Shown here piece after piece: positions 1 through 8,106 of a stretch of 37,788 bases of DNA (its first letter is position 1; each line of letters begins with the position of its first letter). A model generated the notes under the pieces. The model was not told the DNA's origin. It did no database searches and saw only the letters and a list, made by a program, of their open reading frames with translations. A program made the translations under genes and the position numbers. The stretch comes from Halobacteriovorax sp. (GTDB lineage: Bacteria > Bdellovibrionota > Bacteriovoracia > Bacteriovoracales > Bacteriovoracaceae), in contig JAIBDQ010000012.1 of assembly GCA_024686135.1 (NCBI GenBank), positions 1 through 37,788 of the forward strand, read 5' to 3'.

Positions 1-1670
1 CCAGGACAATTAAATTGAATAGCAAGTTCATCTAATCCATCAAGACCAAGGACAACTTTTCTATCAAAATTCGTAGCATTTGAAGTGGTCATATAATCTG
101 GCGCTTGAACGTCTCCAGCACTTAATTCGACGGTCACTAATTCAGGAAATCCCTCAGCAATAATCTCTTTACTAAAAATTCCGGTACTTGTGCAAACATC
201 ATTTAAAGTTGTAAGACCATTTTGATAAAGAATCCCTCCGATTGGACCTAGGAGTAGTTCTTTAATATCTGCAATAGTTCCAATACTTCGTCTGTCTTTT
301 TTAAGAGTTGTAACACCGCCAGTTAAATTAAAAGTTCCAGCTCCGGCCGTAAAAGTTGCAGCACATGATACTGAACAACTAGCAGAGATAGCCGTCGTTG
401 CAGTATTTGCATTAACTGCAGCTACAACTTGGTCCCTTGTCTGACTACTATCATTCGCGATGTTAAAGCTTCCATAATTAAAATTATAAACAGCAAATGT
501 AGCCGCTAGCACTGTAATTGAAAAATTATTTCCAGAAGAACCTTCATCAGAAGTCGTAAAGTCAATTCCATCAATTGTCACTGAAGCTTCCGAAGTATTT
601 TCTTTATCGTATGGACTTACCTGGTCATCTGTTCCAAAGAGATCAAAAACAATTTCAGTAACATTATTTCGAGGGAAAATATTCGAATACGTTGTTGGTG
701 TAGTCGCATTATCACAACGACCATTACAATCAATAAAAGGTAGGATCACATCATTTCCAGGAGTCCTAAATGCTGAATTAGCTGTCCCTAAATAGTTATC
801 CGCAAAAACAATTCTTGCACTAACATCGTCCGCAGGAGCTCCATCTTGACCTATTATAGTCGAGGCTGTTTGACCATCTGGGACTCCTCCAAAACCATGA
901 GGGAAAAAATAGCTAATATCTTCCTCATTTGGATTACAGGTCGGATCTTCATAACTAATTAAATGAATAGGAAAAGGAACCGTCGAACCATTCATGACCG
1001 GAAGTCTAAGTGAACTTGAAAACTTTGAAGACTTAAAGTTTTCAGTCGCTGTATAAGTATCAAGAGCCAGACATGTAGAAGATAAACTCGTATCTGGAAC
1101 GGGAATATTACCTATACTGTTTAATTCAACCCTAAGAAAAACAGATACACCTTGTTTTTTATCGATAGATGAGTTGTCACATTCCGCGCCATTAGCACCA
1201 ACCATTCCGGCAATAGTTAAACAACTTATAAAAGTGTTCATCTTGAAGCCGCCAGGAGGAAGAGAGGTAGTAAAAGACTCCGGACCTGCAACTGGCGCAA
1301 GTGAACAATTGGCCATACTTAAATCGAAGTTTACTGCGGTATCACCACCGGATAGCTCAACTCCTAGTTGGGCACCACAAACATTATCTCCAGTCATTGC
1401 TCCATTGGCCTGATTCTTCCAGCCAATCACATAAAAGTCCCATATTCCATTTGGAAGAGCTATAGAGACATCATTTGCATTTGAAGTTGGTATAAAAAAG
1501 TCATGACCAAGATTACTTGAACCCCTCATCACAAGTCCGCCATCGAGGGCCGCCCCTGTGGCAATTGCTCCCATACTCACACTAAAACTTGTGGAAGTTT
1601 TACCTTTTTTTCCACCACAACTAGTGGCTGAAAAGATAAGGAGGAATATAAGTAAAAACCTTAAGTTCAT
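1..1670 (-). CDS. Large secreted lipoprotein, 3' end outside window
   Basis: An open frame runs without a stop from an ATG at 1668-1670 to the window edge, giving 556 complete codons; the C-terminus is missing. The N-terminus is a hydrophobic signal of about 14 residues followed by SATSC, so Cys18 is a probable lipidation site, though Ala rather than Leu sits at -3. The rest is rich in Gly, Ser, Thr, Asp and Asn with scattered cysteines and few Lys, typical of a surface-exposed beta-rich protein. A stretch around residues 375-450 is Ala/Thr/Ser rich with a CSVSC motif. I do not recognise the family. A weak AGGG precedes the start. It is divergent from the O-antigen-ligase-type gene. Function unknown; an outer-surface lipoprotein is an inference from the signal. 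Confidence 0.8.
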   Translation of the reverse strand, partial: MNLRFLLIFLLIFSATSCGGKKGKTSTSFSVSMGAIATGAALDGGLVMRGSSNLGHDFFIPTSNANDVSIALPNGIWDFYVIGWKNQANGAMTGDNVCGAQLGVELSGGDTAVNFDLSMANCSLAPVAGPESFTTSLPPGGFKMNTFISCLTIAGMVGANGAECDNSSIDKKQGVSVFLRVELNSIGNIPVPDTSLSSTCLALDTYTATENFKSSKFSSSLRLPVMNGSTVPFPIHLISYEDPTCNPNEEDISYFFPHGFGGVPDGQTASTIIGQDGAPADDVSARIVFADNYLGTANSAFRTPGNDVILPFIDCNGRCDNATTPTTYSNIFPRNNVTEIVFDLFGTDDQVSPYDKENTSEASVTIDGIDFTTSDEGSSGNNFSITVLAATFAVYNFNYGSFNIANDSSQTRDQVVAAVNANTATTAISASCSVSCAATFTAGAGTFNLTGGVTTLKKDRRSIGTIADIKELLLGPIGGILYQNGLTTLNDVCTSTGIFSKEIIAEGFPELVTVELSAGDVQAPDYMTTSNATNFDRKVVLGLDGLDELAIQFNCP

Positions 1671-1831
1671 TTGTTTACCCTAGTGTTTATATCGGTAAAT
1701 CTCTTACTTAAGTTTAGCCCCTTTCAAAGCTAATCTGCCTAAATATGCGAACTCTTTAGGTTTTAACGAAATCTTCACACTATTTTATAGTAAATTTCGC
1801 CCAAGAATTGGGGCATCTTAAACATATTTCT

Positions 1832-1859
1832 AGTTAGTTATCTAACTTAGATTTATAAT
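1832..1859 (+). promoter_or_regulatory. Putative promoter -10 with adjacent inverted repeat
   Basis: A perfect TATAAT lies at 1854-1859, ten bases before the ATG at 1870. No good -35 is visible; instead a perfect inverted repeat (AGTTAG, 4-base spacer, CTAACT) occupies 1832-1847 where a -35 would be. If used, transcription would begin almost at the ATG, implying a leaderless message or a start at the in-frame ATG at 1900. The rest of the 1671-1869 gap shows nothing else clear. Confidence 0.35.
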
Positions 1860-1869
1860 AAAACCTAAG

Positions 1870-3219
1870 ATGCCGTTATCTCGATTTCAAAAATTTAAAA
1901 TGCAAAAAAGCTCTTTTACTGAAGGGCTCTGCTTATTTTTAATAGCCATGATGTTTATTTCTAAGATTTCTTTAAAGTGGACGGGGGTGGTTCCAAGAAG
2001 TATTCCACCATTTATTTTTCAGCATGGCCTTCACCCCTTTATCAACTTTGGAATAAATTTCTTGGGTGGATTTGTTCTGTTCTTTATCTACTTTCGAAAA
2101 AAACATAGACCAAGCGTAAGCAAGACCTATAAATTTCTCATCTTTTCAATGATCGCCATTCTGAGTATTCAGACCTTGTTTCAAATTGCGATGGTGAATA
2201 TTACTTATTCTATGACTATGCAATTAGGTGGGCTAATAATGGCCATAGCCGTTACGGCCATTTACGGAATATTTATTCCCGCCTTACTTCCCTTAGACAG
2301 AATGGTTCATTTTACAAAGAGATTCGCTGTAATCTTAGTCTTCGCAAGCCTTATTCTACTACCAGTCCTATCCCCTTTTATGTTTAGAGGTGGTCGTTTC
2401 ATAGGGGTTTTCAAGCATATCCCCCATATGGTTTCTGCTTCCACTTTTGCCTTTATCTTTTTTCTTCCTTCGGTTTTTAATTATCGGTCTTTTACTTGGA
2501 AGAAAAATAATATCCTCAATATTCTAGCTCTAATATTAATTTTCTTCGCCGTGATTTTAACAGCAACTAAAGCGGCATTGATCACCTGCTTAATTTCAGT
2601 GGTAGGAGCTATTTTAATATATGGTTCTAAAAAGAAATCAGTACGCATGTTTAAGTTTTTCTTTATAGGATCGATTCTTACCTTTCTTTTTACTGTGGGT
2701 CCTTCTGTGGCGAATTTTGCTTATGATGTGGCCACTGGACAAAAAGGCTTCGGGATGAGGCCTGCCCAAGATGGTGTTGAATCAAGAATGGAGGAAATCC
2801 ACCGTGGTTGGGGCCTCTTTCAAGAAAGCCCAGCTTTTGGAAAAGGTATATTGTATAAATTTATGAATGCTGAAGGAGTAGATGTTGGGGGCTATAACTC
2901 CTTTAAAGATCCTCATAACCTCTTCGTAAGTGCTGGTGTTATCGCCGGTTGGCCTTTCCTGATTTTCTCAGTCTTTGCCTATCTGGCCATGATAGCAGGA
3001 ACGCTTAGAGGCCTCGCCAGCCATAGTCTGAACCAACAAATGATGGCCCTATTCCTCTTGAGTCACCTTCCCGTTTTTCTTATCTACCATGTGCACTTAA
3101 GCCTTGGGGGTCTCGGTGACCGTATGTACTGGCTCGTTTTTGGATATCTTGCCCTTAATCTCCCTCATAAATCTAGTATAACTAGCCGAAATCAGGAAAT
3201 GATTGCTTCTCCAGCATGA
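1870..3219 (+). CDS. O-antigen ligase family (Wzy_C/WaaL-like) membrane protein
   Basis: A 449-residue polytopic inner-membrane protein with roughly ten or more hydrophobic segments. Its long periplasmic loop near residues 290-355 has the Wzy_C-type pattern: an Arg/Trp-containing stretch (EEIHRGWGLF), then SPAFGKG, then DPHNLFVSAGVIAGWP. The His in DPHN and the Gly pair match the conserved part of O-antigen ligases and polymerases, which transfer or polymerise glycan from undecaprenyl-linked donors on the periplasmic face. Ligase and polymerase cannot be told apart from sequence alone. The start at 1870 has no clear ribosome binding site; the ATG at 1900 is an alternative. The FkbM methyltransferase and GT22 genes downstream fit an envelope-polysaccharide role. 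Confidence 0.82.
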   Translation: MPLSRFQKFKMQKSSFTEGLCLFLIAMMFISKISLKWTGVVPRSIPPFIFQHGLHPFINFGINFLGGFVLFFIYFRKKHRPSVSKTYKFLIFSMIAILSIQTLFQIAMVNITYSMTMQLGGLIMAIAVTAIYGIFIPALLPLDRMVHFTKRFAVILVFASLILLPVLSPFMFRGGRFIGVFKHIPHMVSASTFAFIFFLPSVFNYRSFTWKKNNILNILALILIFFAVILTATKAALITCLISVVGAILIYGSKKKSVRMFKFFFIGSILTFLFTVGPSVANFAYDVATGQKGFGMRPAQDGVESRMEEIHRGWGLFQESPAFGKGILYKFMNAEGVDVGGYNSFKDPHNLFVSAGVIAGWPFLIFSVFAYLAMIAGTLRGLASHSLNQQMMALFLLSHLPVFLIYHVHLSLGGLGDRMYWLVFGYLALNLPHKSSITSRNQEMIASPA

Positions 3220-3306
3220 AAAAGTAGTCATAATTTTACATGGGGGGCTTTTCAAATCTACATTTTTTGATAGAGTGCGCCACTGTTGAAACTGGCTTAA
3301 TTAACT

Positions 3307-3324
3307 AACCATCCGTAAGGGGTT
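3307..3324 (+). promoter_or_regulatory. Hairpin covering a ribosome binding site
   Basis: AACC-AT-CC pairs with GGGGTT around a GTAA loop (a GNRA-type tetraloop in RNA), leaving AT bulged. The GGGG strand is the Shine-Dalgarno core (AAGGGG, 3317-3322) of the small gene starting at GTG 3330, 7 bases away. If it folds, it would hide the ribosome binding site. The pairing is seen in the sequence; a regulatory role is inferred. Confidence 0.35.
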
Positions 3325-3329
3325 GCGAC

Positions 3330-3440
3330 GTGGGAATTACAAAAATGAAAAAAATAGATTTAATAATTTTTAGTTTAATATCTTTAATCATATTAGTCAG
3401 CACAAAGGCTCAAGCAGCCGCCTTGGTCGCTCTAAACTAA
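3330..3440 (+). CDS. 36-residue hydrophobic peptide (signal-peptide-like), hypothetical
   Basis: A short frame starts at GTG 3330, with AAGGGG 7 bases upstream, and ends at TAA 3438-3440; an in-frame ATG at 3345 would give 31 residues. The product has a basic start (TKMKK), about 17 hydrophobic residues, then STKAQA followed by only AALVALN. KAQA looks like a signal-peptidase site, so cleavage would release a 7-residue hydrophobic peptide. If not cleaved, it is a single-span membrane peptide. It stands alone between the glycan genes and is followed by a strong hairpin. The ribosome binding site, signal-like composition and terminator support a real gene, but length alone is weak evidence. Possible roles (peptide signal, type I toxin, small membrane protein) are speculative. 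Confidence 0.5.
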   Translation: MGITKMKKIDLIIFSLISLIILVSTKAQAAALVALN

Positions 3441-3482
3441 GAGCATCCTTGAGGGTGTTGAATAATAGTCCGTCCGTATAGA

Positions 3483-3515
3483 GGGCTCCTAAGCGGCAAC
3501 GTTTAGGGGCCCTTT
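3483..3515 (+). terminator. Strong hairpin, terminator for the small peptide gene
   Basis: GGGCTCCTAA (3483-3492) pairs with TTAGGGGCCC (3503-3512) over 10 pairs with one G-T, with a 10-base loop, followed by TTTATCATTTT. The T-tract is short. It lies between the small + strand gene and the convergent FkbM gene, whose TGA is at 3517-3519. Confidence 0.6.
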
Positions 3516-3516
3516 A

Positions 3517-4359
3517 TCATTTTGGGACATAAAGAAAATTACAGTCCTCTATTTCTTTTTTAGAAAAAATATCAATTAAAGAACTTAAATCCTCATTAGA
3601 CAAAGCACCACTTCTTTCAGAAGAATAAACCTCATAGGAAATGCCAGTCTCTTTTTCCAAAAACCTTAAAAAGCTAAGAGATTCTTTTGATGAAACTTCT
3701 ATGAGCATTTTTGGACGATATCTCTGAATGGTTTCTAAAGCTCCCTTAATTAAAAACTTCTCTGCTCCCTGCACATCAGCTTTGATAAAATCAACTTTTT
3801 CAAACTCAAAGCTATCGAGGGTTTTAAGAGTTACCTTTACGCTCTGGCCAGTTGATCCCCTCATAGAAACCTTATCTTTCAAGAGCGAATGACCACCATC
3901 ATTGAAAGTATCAATAAAGAATTCATCGTTACCACTATGGTCCGATAGAGCTACAGAATGGTGCTCTACATTTTCTATTTTATTATCTTTAATTGTGTTT
4001 TGGATACAATCACCAAGCCAGGGGATGGGCTCGAAGAGGTGGCACCTAAGATTTGGAAATTTCATTTTAAAATAAAAACTAAAATGTCCTATATTGGCCC
4101 CAATATCTAAAAAGACATCGCCATCTCTAATATGATCTTCAATCAAGTCTTTATCGGTTTTTTCATATTGATAAAAGGCCTTGGTCTTATCGTAGCTTAA
4201 ATCAAAACTAGGGCCTGAAACATCTACCATGGAAAGGTACATTCTAAAGTCAGCTTCCACCTGAACATAGGCCATCTCTGGCATTAATGCGCGAAAGTAT
4301 TTCTTCATCCAACGCTTAGATGATATAAATAACTTAATCTCATTGCTAATATCTGACAC
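3517..4359 (-). CDS. FkbM family methyltransferase
   Basis: A 280-residue protein of the Methyltransf_21/FkbM family, which uses S-adenosylmethionine to O-methylate sugars or other small hydroxyl compounds. The SAM-binding motif I is clear near residues 83-94 (FLDIGANIGHFS), and the family-typical FIKADVQGAEKFLIKGA and PKMLIEVS segments follow near residues 190-225. There is no signal peptide, so it is cytoplasmic. The start is a GTG at 4357-4359 with AGGTG about 6 bases upstream. It is head-to-head with the GT22 gene, only 9 bases apart, next to an O-antigen ligase-type gene. Methylation of a surface-glycan sugar is the natural inference; the substrate cannot be read from the sequence. Confidence 0.88.
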   Translation of the reverse strand: MSDISNEIKLFISSKRWMKKYFRALMPEMAYVQVEADFRMYLSMVDVSGPSFDLSYDKTKAFYQYEKTDKDLIEDHIRDGDVFLDIGANIGHFSFYFKMKFPNLRCHLFEPIPWLGDCIQNTIKDNKIENVEHHSVALSDHSGNDEFFIDTFNDGGHSLLKDKVSMRGSTGQSVKVTLKTLDSFEFEKVDFIKADVQGAEKFLIKGALETIQRYRPKMLIEVSSKESLSFLRFLEKETGISYEVYSSERSGALSNEDLSSLIDIFSKKEIEDCNFLYVPK

Positions 4360-4368
4360 TTTGCACCT

Positions 4369-5772
4369 ATGGAAGTACTAAAACGCTTAAATGATAAGTC
4401 ACTGTTTCTCCTTAGTCTAATTATGACTATAGTGGGAAGCTATTTCTCTTATGGCTTCTTGCATCCTGATGAGCAGTACTACGCCATGGACTTTGCAGCT
4501 TTTAAAGCGGGCCTGATCCCCGAAATAACAACCTGGGAGTACACGACTAAATTAAGACCCTGGCTACTTCCGGCGATCTTTACCCCTTTTTTAAAGCTCT
4601 TCAACCTCATGGGTTTTACTCCTTTTACAATGGCCTGGATGCTTAGATTAATATCAGGAATCTTTTCTTGGTGGGCCTTAGTTAGACTTAATAAAAAATT
4701 AAAAGATCATTTCCCTGGAAGTATCTCCTACAATATTTTTGTTTTCTTCACTCACTTCTCGTTCTTCTGCTTCTTCATGCAACTTAGAACAAGTTCTGAA
4801 AACTGGTCTACGGCCTTTCTCGTTTTTGCTTTTTCTCTCTTGCTAAGAAAAGCTCCTTACTTAAATGACTTTATCTTTGGTGGCCTTTTCCTTGGACTTG
4901 CTTTTAGTATCAGACACCAAACGGGACTTATTGCCCTAGGCTTTGGACTCTGGCTCTTAATAGTTAAGCAAATTGGAATAAGGAACTGGTTTGGATTTTT
5001 TGTTCCAGCAATTGTAGCAGGCGTCCTTATTGGAGTCGGGGCGGACTGGTGGGGTTACGGAGAGCTTACCTTCACTCCGTGGAATTATATTTATCAAAAC
5101 TTGGTCCTCGATAAGATCTCGCAATTTGGAACCTCTCCATTTTACGCGTATTTTATTTGGCTCTTCAAAACACTTACCCCCTTTTGGGCCATTATCATTC
5201 TCATCGGATTCATTAGGCTTCTAATGCAAGAAGCTACCAACTGGGTGGTCTGGAGCGTCTTTCCTTTTATTCTCGTTCACTTCTGTATTGGCCATAAGGA
5301 ACTTAGGTTTCTTTATCCAGTTGTTCCATTCCTTCTATACTCCGGAGCTCAATTCTTCCCTGAAAGAAAGCTAAGCTTTGAGCCTCTTAGAAGATACTTT
5401 TACTTAGGGACTGTTTACCTAAATATGATTCTCTTTGTTTACCTATTTTTTAAACCCGCCTACACACCTCTAGGTTTTTATAAGTATCTTTATGATAACG
5501 ATATTAGCGAAATACGAGTCTTTAAAAATAAACAGGGACAAGTACCTAGACTTGAAATGCCTTTTTATAAAAAAGAAAACCTAAAGATTGTTGTAGACGC
5601 TGGCCTTGCTAAGAGTGGGTACTTCTTCACGACCAAGTACTCCGAGCTGGACTACTTCACAGGCGGTAAGTGCGAGACTCTTTACTCCACTTATCCAAAG
5701 TGGCTCTTCAAGTTTAATTACTTTGGATGGTTAAGTAGGTCTAGTATTTGGGTTCTCACCAAATGCCAATAA
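4369..5772 (+). CDS. GT22-family (Alg9/PIG-B-like) mannosyltransferase-type membrane protein
   Basis: A 467-residue membrane protein with about ten hydrophobic segments. The first external loop carries HPDEQYY (residues 32-38) and then TWEYTTKLRPWLLP, the hallmark acidic-loop arrangement of GT22 enzymes, which use dolichol- or polyprenyl-phosphate sugars as donors. GHKELRFLYPVVPF near residues 309-322 matches the HKEERFL motif of the family. Asp34/Glu35 would be the catalytic acidic pair. The donor is probably a polyprenyl-phosphate sugar and the acceptor an envelope glycan; both are inferred. No ribosome binding site is visible before ATG 4369 and an in-frame stop lies at 4354-4356, so translation may be leaderless. 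It is convergent with nuoI across a shared hairpin. Confidence 0.8.
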   Translation: MEVLKRLNDKSLFLLSLIMTIVGSYFSYGFLHPDEQYYAMDFAAFKAGLIPEITTWEYTTKLRPWLLPAIFTPFLKLFNLMGFTPFTMAWMLRLISGIFSWWALVRLNKKLKDHFPGSISYNIFVFFTHFSFFCFFMQLRTSSENWSTAFLVFAFSLLLRKAPYLNDFIFGGLFLGLAFSIRHQTGLIALGFGLWLLIVKQIGIRNWFGFFVPAIVAGVLIGVGADWWGYGELTFTPWNYIYQNLVLDKISQFGTSPFYAYFIWLFKTLTPFWAIIILIGFIRLLMQEATNWVVWSVFPFILVHFCIGHKELRFLYPVVPFLLYSGAQFFPERKLSFEPLRRYFYLGTVYLNMILFVYLFFKPAYTPLGFYKYLYDNDISEIRVFKNKQGQVPRLEMPFYKKENLKIVVDAGLAKSGYFFTTKYSELDYFTGGKCETLYSTYPKWLFKFNYFGWLSRSSIWVLTKCQ

Positions 5773-5800
5773 AAAAGGCCCATAAAAATGGGCCCTTTGT
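5771..5800. terminator. Bidirectional terminator between GT22 gene and nuo operon
   Basis: GGCCCAT (5777-5783) pairs perfectly with ATGGGCC (5788-5794) around AAAA. Read on the minus strand the stem is followed by six T (5771-5776), a good terminator for nuoBCDI. Read on the plus strand it is followed by CTTTGT, which is weaker. Confidence 0.75.
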
Positions 5801-5822
5801 ATTAATCAATTTTATTTCTTAA

Positions 5823-6386
5823 CTAGTCTTTTACGATTCGATCACGCCAGGCACGAATATAATCGGCTAGGTAGTCATACTTCATATTATCTAATGTATA
5901 TGAAGCAAATTCATAATCAGTTGTATGAGTTAAACACTCCGTAGGACAAACTGTCGTACAAAGTCCGCAGTACATACAAAGGGCCGTATCAATTGTGTAT
6001 TGCTGAAGATCAAGCCTGATAGGTGTACCATCCTTTGTTTTGATCTTCTCTGCCTCTTTGTCTCTTCTTGTTGCTGTAATATATATACAATCAACCGGAC
6101 AAGCATTTGCACATTGAAGGCATGAGATACAGTTCTCGGCATCGTTAAAAAGTCGTGAACGTGAGTTCTCAGGTAGTACTTCTCTTACTTCCGGGTATTC
6201 TATTGTTACGGGTTTTTCTGCCCAGACATATCTAAAGGTGATGTACATCCCTTTAGATACTGAAACAATTGATCTCCAAATATTATTAAACCATCCGCCA
6301 AAAGTTAATTCTTTCTCGTATCTCTTCGAGTTCTCGGCAAACTGGGCATGTAAGTCAGGTGTTAATCCACTCGTCTTATTGTTCAT
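5823..6386 (-). CDS. nuoI: NADH-quinone oxidoreductase subunit I (NuoI)
   Basis: A 187-residue complex I ferredoxin-like subunit. Two complete 4Fe-4S motifs are visible: C86, C89, C92, C96 (CISCLQCANACP) and C137, C140, C143, C147 (CMYCGLCTTVCP). They bind clusters N6a and N6b, which pass electrons from the NADH arm towards NuoB. An N-terminal amphipathic region (residues 30-55) is usual for contact with the membrane arm. The ATG overlaps the nuoD stop as ATGA, with GAGAGGTGG just upstream inside nuoD, so the two are translationally coupled. It is the last gene of the operon. Location: inner membrane, cytoplasmic side. Confidence 0.96.
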   Translation of the reverse strand: MNNKTSGLTPDLHAQFAENSKRYEKELTFGGWFNNIWRSIVSVSKGMYITFRYVWAEKPVTIEYPEVREVLPENSRSRLFNDAENCISCLQCANACPVDCIYITATRRDKEAEKIKTKDGTPIRLDLQQYTIDTALCMYCGLCTTVCPTECLTHTTDYEFASYTLDNMKYDYLADYIRAWRDRIVKD

Positions 6387-7525
6387 CTATCCACCTCTCC
6401 AAGAACGATATCGATACTACCAATAGTAGCGACAAAGTCAGCAATCATTTGACCTGGAGCCATTTCCCCAAGCATTGAAGTATGCGTAAAACACGAAGAT
6501 TTTACTTTTAAACGATAAGGAGTTTTTCCACCATCAGAAATCAGATGATATCCAAGCTCACCACGAGGACATTCAGTTCTCATGTAAGTTTCCCCTTCCG
6601 GAACTTTTATAATTTTTGGAACTTTACCCATAACTGGACCTTCTTCAATCCCGTCAAGACATTGCTCGATGATCTTAATAGACTCGTGCATTTCTCTCAT
6701 TCTAACATGGTAACGATCCCAGCAATCTCCAACAGTCCCTTTTTCCCCATGTCCAACTTGAACATCGAAATCGAACTCTTCGTAGATACTGTATGGTCTG
6801 TCTTTTCTAAGATCCCACTTAATCCCGGAACCTCTCATAACAGGACCTGTTGCTCCGTAAGAATAGACTTGCTTTGGAGTTAAAGTCGCGACATTAGCCG
6901 TTCTGTCGATGAAGATTTTATTCTCACCAACAAGGGTGTGGTACTTATCAAGCTCAGTTTTCATTTCATCAACAAACTTAGCTATTCTTCTTAGTTGCCC
7001 GTCATTAATGTCATTCCAAACTCCACCAATCCAATAGTAATTATAAAGAAGCCTAGCTCCACTAAGTTCTTCAAAAATTCTTAAAATGAATTCACGTTTT
7101 TGAAAGGCATAAAGAAATGGAGAAAAGGCTCCAAGGTCAATGGCATAAACACCAAAGAACATTAGGTGAGAAGCTAGTCTTTGTAGCTCCCCAATCATAA
7201 CTCTGATGTACTCAGCTCTTCTTGGCACTTCTGTTCCAAGCATCTTCTCTACAGTAAGTGCATAACCCCATTCCATAGACATCGCCGCTAGGTAATCCAT
7301 ACGATCACAAAAAGGAATCACCCCTCTATAATCAAGATTCTCAGAATGCTTTTCTTTACATCTATGAAGGTAACCAATATGTGGAATTGCTTCCGCAACG
7401 ATTTCAGAATCCGTTTTTATCTCAACTCTCAAAACACCGTGAGTGGCCGGATGCTGAGGTCCCATATTTAGTGTTAGAAGGTCCGACTTGATAGATTCGC
7501 CGTTCTCAATTAATTCAATGGCCAT
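6383..7525 (-). CDS. nuoD: NADH-quinone oxidoreductase subunit D (NuoD)
   Basis: A 380-residue 49-kDa-type subunit, full length for the family. It begins with the conserved LNMGPQHPATHGVLR near residues 20-34, contains GYLHRCKEKHSEN and YRGVIPFCDRMDYL, and ends with ASMLGEMA-type and GEVDR segments (here TSMLGEMAPGQM). With NuoB it forms the quinone-binding cavity of complex I; the HP.THG hairpin lines the site. The start has GGGAGAG about 6 bases upstream. It lies 2 bases after nuoC and overlaps nuoI by 4 bases. Complex I oxidises NADH, reduces quinone and pumps protons across the inner membrane. Confidence 0.97.
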   Translation of the reverse strand: MAIELIENGESIKSDLLTLNMGPQHPATHGVLRVEIKTDSEIVAEAIPHIGYLHRCKEKHSENLDYRGVIPFCDRMDYLAAMSMEWGYALTVEKMLGTEVPRRAEYIRVMIGELQRLASHLMFFGVYAIDLGAFSPFLYAFQKREFILRIFEELSGARLLYNYYWIGGVWNDINDGQLRRIAKFVDEMKTELDKYHTLVGENKIFIDRTANVATLTPKQVYSYGATGPVMRGSGIKWDLRKDRPYSIYEEFDFDVQVGHGEKGTVGDCWDRYHVRMREMHESIKIIEQCLDGIEEGPVMGKVPKIIKVPEGETYMRTECPRGELGYHLISDGGKTPYRLKVKSSCFTHTSMLGEMAPGQMIADFVATIGSIDIVLGEVDR

Positions 7526-7527
7526 CT

Positions 7528-8106
7528 CTACTCTCCCTTCCAGCTGAATGAAACTTTCTTTGGATCTTCCTGAGTTTCTTGAATCTTCTTAAAGAAGTGA
7601 TGATCAGCATTGTTAACTTTATGCTCAGGATTAATTTTCATTCCATGATATTCTTCAGCAACAACATAGTCTTTTCTTAGAGGCCATCCTTCCCAGTCTT
7701 CTGGACAAAGAATTCTTCTAAGGTTTGGATGATTCTTAAAGATCACACCAACCATGTCGTAACATTCTCTTTCTTGCCAATCAGCAGCTTTCCAAACAGA
7801 GCAAACACTATCGATTTCTGGGACAGCATTTGGGTCAGCTTTTGGAAGCTTAACTTTTAAAATAAGTTCATTATTTTTAGTAAAGCTACAAAGGACATAG
7901 CTTACTTCAATTCTGTCTTCGTAATCAGTCCCCGTAATAACTTGAAGAGTATGCATCTCCCAATCGCCAGAGGCTAAATCCTCACACACTTTTAAAATAT
8001 GAGTACTATCAACGAAGATTGAAGAGTCACCGACTTCTGCAATTACTGCAGTGGCATTGCAACCAGGAACGGCACTGTTTAAGTGGCTTACAATTTCATT
8101 ATGCAT
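7528..8106 (-). CDS. nuoC: NADH-quinone oxidoreductase subunit C (NuoC)
   Basis: A 192-residue 30-kDa-type subunit. The C-terminal half shows the family signature: [41 protein letters not shown], residues about 108-147. It is a separate NuoC, not a NuoCD fusion. It belongs to the peripheral arm and contacts NuoD and NuoB; it carries no cluster. The ATG lies inside the last codons of nuoB (8-base overlap), with GGGTGA a few bases upstream, pointing to coupled translation in the order B-C-D-I. Confidence 0.95.
   Translation of the reverse strand: MHNEIVSHLNSAVPGCNATAVIAEVGDSSIFVDSTHILKVCEDLASGDWEMHTLQVITGTDYEDRIEVSYVLCSFTKNNELILKVKLPKADPNAVPEIDSVCSVWKAADWQERECYDMVGVIFKNHPNLRRILCPEDWEGWPLRKDYVVAEEYHGMKINPEHKVNNADHHFFKKIQETQEDPKKVSFSWKGE

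Noticed and set aside
1174-1413. Plus-strand open frame opposite the partial lipoprotein gene
   Set aside because: It is antisense to a long minus-strand frame with a lipoprotein signal and no break; the short frame shows no recognisable domain.
6545-6883. Plus-strand 112-codon frame opposite nuoD
   Set aside because: It is fully inside the well-conserved nuoD gene, so it is a shadow frame.
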